From NCBI GenBank assembly GCA_945875875.1, contig CAMCMI010000003.1, positions 1 to 33,231 of the forward strand: DNA of 33,231 nt. Direction: 5' to 3'. Below the pieces are notes generated by a model that searched no databases, was not told the origin of the DNA, and worked only from the letters and a program-made list of their open reading frames with translations. This document shows positions 9,616-17,319 of this stretch, piece by piece. Every line of letters starts with the position of its first letter. The first letter of the stretch is position 1. The translations under genes were made by a program, and so were the position numbers. The DNA comes from Rhizobium sp. Q54. Its GTDB lineage: Bacteria; Pseudomonadota; Alphaproteobacteria; Rhizobiales; Beijerinckiaceae.

Positions 9616-10455
9616 ATGCTGAAGCTCCATAAAGTATCAAGAGAATTTGGCTCAACTTTGGCGCTTCGAGACATATCTTTTGATGTGCCCAACGGTCAGT
9701 TTGTTGTTGTCATCGGCCGTTCTGGCGCAGGCAAATCGACTCTGCTGCGCACAATAAACCGCCTCGTGCAACCATCAGCTGGCGATATCAGCTTCGATGG
9801 CTCCTCCGTTCTGAATTTGCGCGGCGACGATTTAAGACGTTGGCGCGCATCCGCCGCCATGATCTTTCAAGGCTTCAATCTCTCATCGCGCCTCAGCGTT
9901 CTGTCAAATGTACTCGTCGGATCAAGCAACGAAACATCGCAAATGCGTCGTCTGGTGGGCTTTTATACGCGAGATGAGAAGTTGCGGGCAGCTGCGCTTC
10001 TTGATGATTTGGGCATGCTTGAGAAAGCCTTTCAGCGCGCTGAAAGCCTTTCAGGTGGCCAGCAACAACGCGTCGCTATTGCACGCGCGCTTATGCAGAA
10101 GCCGAAAATTATCCTGGCCGATGAGCCGATCGCTTCTCTGGATCCGTTGAGCGCGAAAGTCGTGATGGACACGCTGCGCGACATCAACCGAAAGCACGGG
10201 ATCAGTGTTCTGTGCAATCTCCACAGCATAGACACGGCGCGTGAATATGGCGATCGCGTCATCGCATTGCGGGCCGGTGAGCTCGTCTTGGACGCGCCTA
10301 TTTCCGCTCTCGATGATTCTGCGGTGCGCGGCGTTTATGAGAATGCTGAGGAGCATCCGGCGTGCGGAAAGGTCACAAGCTTTTGCGCGCCCGAATTCGT
10401 CACAACAGTTTCTTCGACGGACACCAACACCAGAAAACAGGAACAGGTAGCATGA
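9616..10455 (+). CDS. phnC: phosphonate-type ABC transporter ATP-binding protein (second system)
   Basis: Walker A GRSGAGKSTLLRTINRL, LSGGQQQRVAIARALMQ, ILADEPIASLDP; PhnC-type NLHSIDTAREYGDRVIAL. Confidence 0.92.
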   Translation: MLKLHKVSREFGSTLALRDISFDVPNGQFVVVIGRSGAGKSTLLRTINRLVQPSAGDISFDGSSVLNLRGDDLRRWRASAAMIFQGFNLSSRLSVLSNVLVGSSNETSQMRRLVGFYTRDEKLRAAALLDDLGMLEKAFQRAESLSGGQQQRVAIARALMQKPKIILADEPIASLDPLSAKVVMDTLRDINRKHGISVLCNLHSIDTAREYGDRVIALRAGELVLDAPISALDDSAVRGVYENAEEHPACGKVTSFCAPEFVTTVSSTDTNTRKQEQVA

Positions 10456-11363
10456 ACAGGTCATCAACATTACGACTTGCGTTGGCGGCGGCGACAATTT
10501 TGGTTACCGGTGCGACCGCGCACGCAGATTGGCGCAACACTATTAAGGAAATCGGCTTTGGCGTCATTCCCGTAGAGACGCAGACGCAAACGACGGACTC
10601 GATGGATGACTTTGCGAGATACGCGAGCAAGAAACTTGGCGTCCCGGTCAAGACGTTCACTGCGACTGAATTTATCGGCATCAACAACGCACTGATCGCC
10701 AAACAAATTCACATGGCGTGGACAAGCCCTTCTGCGTACTCGGGATCATGGCTCGATTGTAACAAGTGCGTCGAGCCTCTGGTGACCGCGACGGACAAGG
10801 ATGGCAACCTTGGTTATAATTCGGTTCTTATTGTGAAGACCGACAGTCCTTACACATCGATCGAGGATTTGAAGGGAAAATCTGTTGCGCGCACTGAGCC
10901 CAATTCAAACTCTGGCTTCCTTGTGCCGACGATTGAATTCATCAAGAGGGGAACGCCGATCGAGACTTATTTCAAGTCCCCGGTTTCAGGCGGACACACC
11001 CAGTCTGTTCTTGGATTGCTGCAGGGAACTTATGACGCAGCTTTCACATGGACTACGAAGGGCGACGGCTACGGACAATTGCGCACCATGATGGATCGCG
11101 GGATGTTAAAGCGCGAGCAAATTCGGGTGATCTGGGAATCAAGCATCGTCCCGCCCCCTCCGATCATTGTTCGCTCTGATCTTCCGGAAGATTTAAAGGC
11201 GGATCTGACCAGGCTTTTCGTTGAACTGCACAAGGAAGATATGAAGCTTGCTGAAACCGTCGCGAAAGGCAAAACGCAGGGCTTTGTTCCGGTCAAGCAC
11301 GAAGTTTATCAGAGCACAGTCGATATGCGCATTCAATTGCGCGACAACCGCCGCCAGCGTTGA
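10452..11363 (+). CDS. phnD: phosphonate-type ABC transporter substrate-binding protein (second system)
   Basis: Signal peptide; PhnD-like IGFGVIPVETQTQTTDSM, DLKGKSVARTEPNSNSGFLVPTIEF; ATG overlaps the phnC stop. Confidence 0.88.
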   Translation: MNRSSTLRLALAAATILVTGATAHADWRNTIKEIGFGVIPVETQTQTTDSMDDFARYASKKLGVPVKTFTATEFIGINNALIAKQIHMAWTSPSAYSGSWLDCNKCVEPLVTATDKDGNLGYNSVLIVKTDSPYTSIEDLKGKSVARTEPNSNSGFLVPTIEFIKRGTPIETYFKSPVSGGHTQSVLGLLQGTYDAAFTWTTKGDGYGQLRTMMDRGMLKREQIRVIWESSIVPPPPIIVRSDLPEDLKADLTRLFVELHKEDMKLAETVAKGKTQGFVPVKHEVYQSTVDMRIQLRDNRRQR

Positions 11364-11383
11364 TCCTCTGCGTTAAATAATAG

Positions 11384-11413
11384 CGCGCCTCAAAGCTTGA
11401 GCTCTGAGGCGCG
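11384..11413 (+). terminator. intra-operon stem-loop between phnD and phnE
   Basis: Perfect CGCGCCTCA/TGAGGCGCG stem with CTTGAGCT loop core; stem shows a compensatory change relative to the hairpin at 9458..9486. Confidence 0.55.
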
Positions 11414-11433
11414 TCTGAAGTTCAGGCAGCAAG

Positions 11434-12342
11434 ATGGCCGTAATGAATTCAGGGATAACCATTTTGATTCAGCCTGAAACACGCGCCGAAGCCCTCGCGG
11501 TCTTCGACAAGACGAGCCAGGCCCATGCGCAATCAAATTTCCGCAAGACCTCACTTGGAATTATTGCCTTTGCTGCTGCAGTCGCGCTGGCGGCTCACGT
11601 CAGCCAATTTGATTTGATGCGCTTGATTACGGGGCTGCCGCGTATTGGAGATTTCCTGTCCGGCATGGTCCCCAGGCTTACTGCGGATAACCTTTGGGCC
11701 GATCTGGTCTATTGGTATTGGGGCCTCGATAAATGGCTTTATTTACTCTGGACGACGTTGATGATGGCGTTGTTTGGTGCTGTCGCCGGCACAACGCTTG
11801 GGGCCATATTCAGTCTTTTTGCAGCGAGAAATCTTGGTGCGCCGCGCTGGTCGGTTTTCTTTGTCAAGCGTATGCTGGAAATCGCCCGCACAGTCCCTGA
11901 TCTTGTGTTCGCTTTAGTATTTCTTTTTGCTTTTGGCCTTGGTCCGCTTGCTGGCGTTCTGGCTATTTCACTTCATACTCTCGGCGCTCAGGGAAAACTG
12001 TTTGCCGAGGTCAACGAGAATGTCGATATGCGGCCGCTTGAAGGCGTTCGAGCATGCGGCGGCTCCTGGCTTGACGAAATGACGGTCGGGCTTCTCCCGC
12101 AGGTTCTTCCCAATTACATCTCTTATACGTTCTGGCGCTTTGAGATTAACGTTCGTAGCGCAACGATCATCGGGTTCGTCGGCGCCGGCGGGATCGGGAT
12201 GGAGCTCTATGAAGCAATCAGCTTGAGTTACTTCGACGACGCAGGCGCAATCCTGTTGCTGGTGTTTATCACCGTCATGCTGATCGACATCGCAAGCGAA
12301 GCTCTGCGTACGAAAATCAGCAACGTTCGCGCTGTGACATAG
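11434..12342 (+). CDS. phnE: phosphonate-type ABC transporter permease (second system, permease 1)
   Basis: ARTVPDLVFALVFLFAFGLGPLAGVLAI, GVRACGGSWLDEMTVGLLPQVLPNYISY, GFVGAGGIGMELYEA. Confidence 0.92.
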   Translation: MAVMNSGITILIQPETRAEALAVFDKTSQAHAQSNFRKTSLGIIAFAAAVALAAHVSQFDLMRLITGLPRIGDFLSGMVPRLTADNLWADLVYWYWGLDKWLYLLWTTLMMALFGAVAGTTLGAIFSLFAARNLGAPRWSVFFVKRMLEIARTVPDLVFALVFLFAFGLGPLAGVLAISLHTLGAQGKLFAEVNENVDMRPLEGVRACGGSWLDEMTVGLLPQVLPNYISYTFWRFEINVRSATIIGFVGAGGIGMELYEAISLSYFDDAGAILLLVFITVMLIDIASEALRTKISNVRAVT

Positions 12343-12354
12343 AAAGACTTTCTG

Positions 12355-13206
12355 ATGAGCGCTTTTGACATAACAACTGCTCTCGACGACAGCGCTGTAA
12401 AGCGGCTTGAGGCTGCGATTGCGCCAGATTGGCGTTCGCGCGCGTTGCGCTGGGCCTATGGGCTTGGATTTACGGCTGTTATGATTTACGCGGCCTATGT
12501 GAGCGAAGTGCTTTCGCCCAAGATTTTCATCGGCCTGCCGAAGCTTGGAGATGCTTTATGGCTGATGCTGCAACCATCCGGTTTTAACTATTTACCGGAA
12601 TTTTTGTGGGCCTTGTGCGAGACAATCGCCATGGCGTTTCTTGGCACGTTGCTGGGCGCAATCGTAGCGCTCTTTCTTGCGATATTTTGTGCAAGGACGA
12701 CCTTTCCGCTCGCAGCCTTCAGGTTTGGCTTCCGCCGCTTTGCAGACGGCATGCGCACTTTCGACCATCTTATCTGGGCGCTTGTGTTCGTGCGCGCTAT
12801 CGGTCTCGGGCCTCTTGCGGGCATTCTTGCAATCGCACTCGTGGACGCGGGTACACTGGCGAAGCTCTATTCCGAAGCGATTGATAACTCGGACCCAAAG
12901 CCGGTTGAGGGCGTGCGCGCGTCGGGCGGCAGCTGGCTGGACGGTTTGCGTATCGGGCTGTTGCCGCAGGTGCTTCCCAATATTCTCTCGTCGACGCTTT
13001 ACATGTGGGAATCCAACACGAGGTCCGCGACTATTCTGGGCATCGTTGGAGCGGGCGGGATTGGCTACCAGCTCGCGGACCGGCTGCGTGTCTACGAATT
13101 TGGTCAAGCCTCTCTCATGATTATCATGATCATTGCTGCCGTATACCTGATCGATATGCTTTCAGGATGGTTGCGGCGGATGCTGATTGGCCGGACGAGC
13201 CGGTGA
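12355..13206 (+). CDS. phnE: phosphonate-type ABC transporter permease (second system, permease 2)
   Basis: FDHLIWALVFVRAIGLGPLAGILAI, GVRASGGSWLDGLRIGLLPQVLPNILS, GIVGAGGIGYQLADRL. Confidence 0.92.
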   Translation: MSAFDITTALDDSAVKRLEAAIAPDWRSRALRWAYGLGFTAVMIYAAYVSEVLSPKIFIGLPKLGDALWLMLQPSGFNYLPEFLWALCETIAMAFLGTLLGAIVALFLAIFCARTTFPLAAFRFGFRRFADGMRTFDHLIWALVFVRAIGLGPLAGILAIALVDAGTLAKLYSEAIDNSDPKPVEGVRASGGSWLDGLRIGLLPQVLPNILSSTLYMWESNTRSATILGIVGAGGIGYQLADRLRVYEFGQASLMIIMIIAAVYLIDMLSGWLRRMLIGRTSR

Positions 13207-13324
13207 ACATGCACGAAAACAAAATCATTTGGCGCCGTCGTCCCGCGCGCCGTCTTTTGCGCAAAAAAGCGCTGCATTGGAAGCAGGTCACTGCAAGTTG
13301 ACGACGTCGTCTGCACCTAGATTA

Positions 13325-13353
13325 TTTTCATAAAATTGTCACCGCACTCTCAT
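13325..13353 (+). promoter_or_regulatory. candidate triple Pho box
   Basis: TTTTCAT-AAAA-TTGTCAC-CGCA-CTCTCAT: three 11-bp-phased units matching CTGTCAT at 5/7, 5-6/7 and 6/7, followed by an AT-rich stretch (ATATTAATAAATAATAAT) before the start. Confidence 0.6.
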
Positions 13354-13376
13354 ATATTAATAAATAATAATAGGGA

Positions 13377-14165
13377 TTGATTGCTTTTGTGACGTGGGCA
13401 AAAATGCCGGCATTGTTGTTTGTTTTATTTGTCTTCGCGAGCGCAGGCGCAGCCGTTTACGTTGATAGTCCCGCCGTCGCCGTCTATGCGCTCAGCTTCT
13501 GGCACTATTACGTTTACTGGCTGGCGTACTTGTTTGGCGCATCGTCTCTGGCTGCGTTCAAACGTGACGCAATCTTGATGAAGAGCGCTTCGATTCTCAT
13601 TCTGGGGTGGGTTTATCTCTCCGCATCGCCCGATATCCTGTCAGTGTGCGTGGTGGCGTCTGGTTTTGCGCTCAACGCTTATGCAGCGCTCGTCCTTGGT
13701 TCGGACCGCACCTATTACGGCTATGAAATTGGCGCACTTCCCTTACGCCGGATCACATCGTTTCCTTATTCCATCACCGCGTACCCGATGTTGATCGGCA
13801 ATATCATCGGCTTCGGCGGCGCCCTGATCGACGCAGATTTTCGCGCGCATTGGTGGCCGCTTGCAATCGCGCATGGTGCGTTGAACATCAGTCTTCTGAT
13901 CATGGAGATGACCATAAGCGCCGGATCAGGGCGGGCGCGCACCGCTCAATCCAGCTCTGTTGCAGGGCGATTTTTCATCGGCTTGATCGGGCTGTCGGTG
14001 AGCGCGGCCATCGGTTACGCGGCTCCCGAGCCTCTTGGACCAACGATTGGGGCCCTGCTCGGCGCCGTCATCTTCCTTCACGCCTTTGCCCTTTATGACC
14101 GCTATTGCTTGGGCGCGGGGGCACGTTTCGAAAACCACAGCAGCGGCAACAGGAGCGTTACATGA
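13377..14165 (+). CDS. PEMT/phospholipid-methyltransferase-like integral membrane protein
   Basis: Multi-TM ORF with GSDRTYYGYEIGALPLRRITSFPYSITAYPMLIGNIIGFGGALI, resembling the eukaryotic-type PEMT core (LG..GTFLGDYFGI...V..FPFNI..NPMYWGS). Start uncertain (TTG 13377 or ATG 13404). Confidence 0.65.
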   Translation: MIAFVTWAKMPALLFVLFVFASAGAAVYVDSPAVAVYALSFWHYYVYWLAYLFGASSLAAFKRDAILMKSASILILGWVYLSASPDILSVCVVASGFALNAYAALVLGSDRTYYGYEIGALPLRRITSFPYSITAYPMLIGNIIGFGGALIDADFRAHWWPLAIAHGALNISLLIMEMTISAGSGRARTAQSSSVAGRFFIGLIGLSVSAAIGYAAPEPLGPTIGALLGAVIFLHAFALYDRYCLGAGARFENHSSGNRSVT

Positions 14166-15010
14166 ATTCTGCAGCGCACGTCACGAACGGACACATGCGG
14201 CTTGGCGACGAGGAAAAATCGTCCCGTTTGTTCATTGCGAGCGTCGGCAGTTTTGAGGACCCCGCAAGCCGCGGGACCATCGATGCGCTCGTAGGCTGGG
14301 TTGAAGATCACTACCGCGAAGACCTGCTCAACCGACCGTCAAAGCACGTCTATGTGCGAAAGCTGCCAGCTTCAGCGATCAAACAAATCGACCTTCTGCG
14401 CAACAGCTCCATCATCCACGCGCAAATCCTGCGACAGTTTCCAGAAGGCCACGTGATAACGCCCATGGCGCATACAGATGAGCTTTACATCTCCCACTAC
14501 AATAAGGATCGTGGCGGAGATCAGGGACTTTACGACAAGCATTACGACGGGAATTTACGCTTTCTCTCCTATGGCTCAGTCGTGCGCGCATTGATCTACC
14601 TGCAATCGGACGCCACCTATAAGGTCGTATTCCACGACAGCGGGATCGAAAAGGCATTCGTCACCTACGATTTCGGTCTGCTTGATTTTCATCGCGAACT
14701 GCATTGGGTCGAGGGCGAATACAATCCCGCCGACCAGCAGCGGATACTTTTGAAGTGCAATTATCTGGTCACGCCACGTCACGGCGGCTTTGCAGCGCAG
14801 GCCGTTAACGCCGCCAACACAATGGTCTTCTACGTGGTGAAAGCCGCGATGGAATATTCGAAGAGCCCGCGCAATCTGCCCCAACGGTTTGTCGGCCTGC
14901 TGTGCAATCTCTTCCGGACGCTCAACAACGTCCATCCCCTGATACCGCTGGCCCTGGTCGCGGGAACCCTCGCGCTGACGGGATGGCTGGCGTATCGCCT
15001 GACGCCCTGA
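14162..15010 (+). CDS. 2OG-Fe(II)-oxygenase-like protein with C-terminal transmembrane segment
   Basis: Candidate facial triad H127-Y-D129 ... H181 with R194 (KHYDGNLRF...VRALIYLQ...LHWVEGEYNPADQQRILLKCNY); C-terminal hydrophobic helix PLIPLALVAGTLALTGWLAY; overlaps the upstream gene by 4 bp (ATGA). Confidence 0.6.
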   Translation: MNSAAHVTNGHMRLGDEEKSSRLFIASVGSFEDPASRGTIDALVGWVEDHYREDLLNRPSKHVYVRKLPASAIKQIDLLRNSSIIHAQILRQFPEGHVITPMAHTDELYISHYNKDRGGDQGLYDKHYDGNLRFLSYGSVVRALIYLQSDATYKVVFHDSGIEKAFVTYDFGLLDFHRELHWVEGEYNPADQQRILLKCNYLVTPRHGGFAAQAVNAANTMVFYVVKAAMEYSKSPRNLPQRFVGLLCNLFRTLNNVHPLIPLALVAGTLALTGWLAYRLTP

Positions 15011-15022
15011 GGGCTGGCAGGA

Positions 15023-15050
15023 AGACCGCCCGTTTGAAGCCGGGCGTCTT
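15023..15050 (+). terminator. intrinsic terminator-like hairpin after the PEMT/2OG operon
   Basis: AGACCGCCCG-tttgaagc-CGGGCGTCTT followed by TCTAATTTCT. Confidence 0.5.
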
Positions 15051-15093
15051 TCTAATTTCTCAAAACCGAAGGTTTTGCGCCTCAAAAAGAGGC

Positions 15094-15110
15094 TTGGTAG
15101 GCCGGGAGGG
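15094..15110. repeat. direct repeat copy 1 (att-like), duplicate of the tRNA 3' end
   Basis: TTGGTAGGCCGGGAGGG, identical to 16365..16381. Confidence 0.8.
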
Positions 15111-15155
15111 GGCTAGGCAGGGCGCCTTGACCGGCGCCTACGCAGCGTCAGCAAG

Positions 15156-16220
15156 TTACTTGTTCGCATCAACATAGAGAAGCGCGGTCTTCTGCAGATT
15201 CGAGGAATGCTTGAAAATGTCATCCAATGTCTCGATTAGTATTCGCGCCTCCGCCTTGTTCTCGTCGAATATCCCTATGTACTTCTGGTTTCTGTTGAGA
15301 TGCATACGGCAAATGGGCTTGCGGTTATTGTCATCAACAAATATCCCAAAATAGCTTTGGTTGTCGCGGTAAGTAACCCGCTTCACGTCAATAGCCTCCC
15401 GCACGATAGCCCTGACGATTTGAAAAGCTTCGAGCTCTTCCTGCGTCGTCTCGATAGCGCCCTTCTCAGCTTCAATAATATCTACGCTGATAGACGGCGG
15501 CTCCGGTTCAACAATAGCTGATTTAAGTCGCTCGTTAAGCTGATCGTTGACAAATTGGGTAAGCGCTTTTTTCGTTAAGTCAGTAAACTGGTCGCGGATT
15601 TTTTCAGTGAATTTTCCCTCATAAACTTTGCTAACCATAAGGCGAATATAGTCGTCTCCTGGACTTTGAAACTGCCCTCTTATAACAGCCTTAATTTGAC
15701 TTACGTATTTCATCTCCTCCGCAGCGTTTATAATTGAATTTATGTCGAACTGGTTTTTTGTGATCTTCGAAAGCTCGGCGACAATGGTTTCGTCAACGCG
15801 CAACATATCCATTTCGAGAAATGGTTTCTCATCCATTTTATTTGGAGCGTCTAAATCAGTATAAAAACCGAAGAACTGCCCGTTTGTGAGAATCGCGATA
15901 CGGGCGTTCGTCGCATGAAAATATCGAAATAGCTGGGACGCGTTATTGGTATTGAGCGGCTCGCCTATTTTCTTGCACTCGATCAAAATCGAGATATCTC
16001 CATCTTTCATTATCGCATAATCAATTTTTTCGCCCTTTTTGGTTCCGATGTCGCAAACAAATTCTGGAACAACTTCGTTGGGGTCAAAAACATCATACCC
16101 AAGAACCTGACTAATGAACGGCATTATGAATGCGTTTTTCGTCGCTTCTCCAGTTTTGATGCTGGGGCCAAGGTTCTTGACTTTCGCTGACAACTGGCGG
16201 AGCCGTTCAATGAATTCCAT
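15156..16220 (-). CDS. solo restriction-nuclease-like protein (HsdR N-terminal/COG4748-like)
   Basis: KNAFIMPFISQVLGYDVFDPNEVVPEF and KIDYAIMKDGDISILIECKK (PD-(D/E)xK-like D...ECK), SQLFRYFHATNARIAILTNGQFFGFYTDL; start chosen after SD-like TTGGAG. Confidence 0.75.
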   Translation of the reverse strand: MEFIERLRQLSAKVKNLGPSIKTGEATKNAFIMPFISQVLGYDVFDPNEVVPEFVCDIGTKKGEKIDYAIMKDGDISILIECKKIGEPLNTNNASQLFRYFHATNARIAILTNGQFFGFYTDLDAPNKMDEKPFLEMDMLRVDETIVAELSKITKNQFDINSIINAAEEMKYVSQIKAVIRGQFQSPGDDYIRLMVSKVYEGKFTEKIRDQFTDLTKKALTQFVNDQLNERLKSAIVEPEPPSISVDIIEAEKGAIETTQEELEAFQIVRAIVREAIDVKRVTYRDNQSYFGIFVDDNNRKPICRMHLNRNQKYIGIFDENKAEARILIETLDDIFKHSSNLQKTALLYVDANK

Positions 16221-16364
16221 TAGCAATTCTCCAAACATCCCTGTCGCAGATGCAGCGGGAGGTACGAAAATAAAAAATCAAAAGCTGCTCAAGCTATACT
16301 CAAGGACAAGTTAAGACAAAGCGTGCGTCGAGACAACGCACCAAAGGCCGTGTTCGCAGTAAAA

Positions 16365-16381
16365 TTGGTAGGCCGGGAGGG
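16365..16381. repeat. direct repeat copy 2 (att-like) within the tRNA 3' end
   Basis: TTGGTAGGCCGGGAGGG, identical to 15094..15110. Confidence 0.8.
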
Positions 16382-16441
16382 AATCGAACCCCCAACCAGA
16401 CCGTTATGAGCGGTCGGCTCTAACCGTTGAGCTACCGGCCC
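16366..16441 (-). tRNA. tRNA with CAT anticodon (Ile2 or Met), CCA encoded
   Basis: GGGCCGGTAGCTCAACGGTTAGAGCCGACCGCTCATAACGGTCTGGTTGGGGGTTCGATTCCCTCCCGGCCTACCA folds as a cloverleaf; anticodon loop CTCATAA. Confidence 0.93.
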
Positions 16442-16450
16442 TCAGCCGCG

Positions 16451-16909
16451 ATGCGGCTTGGGGAAGTTGCGCTGGATTACACCGGCGCGGGGCTGGTGGC
16501 AATGGCGGGGGTGGGAGGCAACGTACTGCACCATCCAAAGAATGCGCTGCGCGAGAAACCCAAGGGCAAGCTCGCCGCTTTCCACGGCAAGGGAACGCAC
16601 GAGGTTGATGAGGTCGCCTATTCGGAGGTCGAAAACAGCGTGCAAATCAACGCAAGCCAATGTTTCAAACCCGTGCCGCAAGCCGTCTGGGACTTTCATA
16701 TCGGCGGCTACAGGGTCGTCGAGAAATATCTAAAATCCCGCAAGGGCAGGCGCCTGACGCTTGACGAAATCGACCATTTTGCAGCCACCGTCAAAGCGCT
16801 CGCCTTCACCATCGAGCAGATGGGACGAATCGACCTCGCCTATTACGCCGCTTTCGGGAGTAGTGGAAAAGCCAGCCGGGCGGATGACCTTGCAGCCGCG
16901 CCCATGTAG
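16451..16909 (+). pseudogene. remnant of Type ISP restriction-modification enzyme, C-terminal specificity domain
   Basis: INASQCFKPVPQAVWDFHIGGYRVVEKYLKSRKGRRLTLDEIDHFAATVKALAFTIEQM matches the C-terminal signature of Type ISP R-M proteins; methylase and helicase parts are absent. Confidence 0.65.
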
Positions 16910-16918
16910 GCTCATTCC

Positions 16919-17263
16919 ATGTCGCGAAACACCGCACGTCTCCCCCAGCCCGATCTCTTCGGCCCGCCGCCGCAGGGAGACCTGTTCGCGAGCCAGCCGG
17001 CTCCGGCGCGCTACGCGCCCAAGCCTGAATATGTTCGCAGCAGCCTCGACCAGCTTCTCGCGCGCCTCGTCGCTGCGCCGAACTGGTGGCTATGGACGGA
17101 TTGGGACATCGAGCGTTTCCGCGAGCGCGACCCCGCGTTTTTCTGCGCGCTGTTAAGCGACGATGCGGAGGCAGACCTTTGGCGCGCCCGCCTGCAAACC
17201 GAGATCGCACGGCTCAACGCAGCGTCCGGCCAGACGCGGCCGCCAGAGCATTCGAGCGAGTAG
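16919..17263 (+). CDS. hypothetical protein
   Basis: 115-codon ORF MSRNTARLPQPDLFGPPPQGDLF...; no recognised domain. Confidence 0.5.
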   Translation: MSRNTARLPQPDLFGPPPQGDLFASQPAPARYAPKPEYVRSSLDQLLARLVAAPNWWLWTDWDIERFRERDPAFFCALLSDDAEADLWRARLQTEIARLNAASGQTRPPEHSSE

Positions 17264-17319
17264 CCCTCTGGACGCCCCCAATTCCGCAGCTATGCTGGCC
17301 CCTCAACCGCGAGGAACGC

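Larger units (their letters stand above)
15094..16381. mobile_element. candidate tRNA-targeted mini genomic island (one cargo gene, no integrase)
   Basis: 17-bp perfect direct repeats at both ends, one being the 3' end of the tRNA gene; interior visibly more AT-rich than the flanks. Confidence 0.6.

Noticed and set aside
13298-13309. GACGACGTCGTC palindrome after the second phnE as a terminator
   Set aside because: Self-complementary 12-mer with no loop and no U tract; not a convincing intrinsic terminator.
16427-16450. Annotated start of the 160-aa ORF inside the tRNA gene
   Set aside because: Overlaps the 5' end of the tRNA on the opposite strand; the remnant is more sensibly placed from the ATG at 16451.
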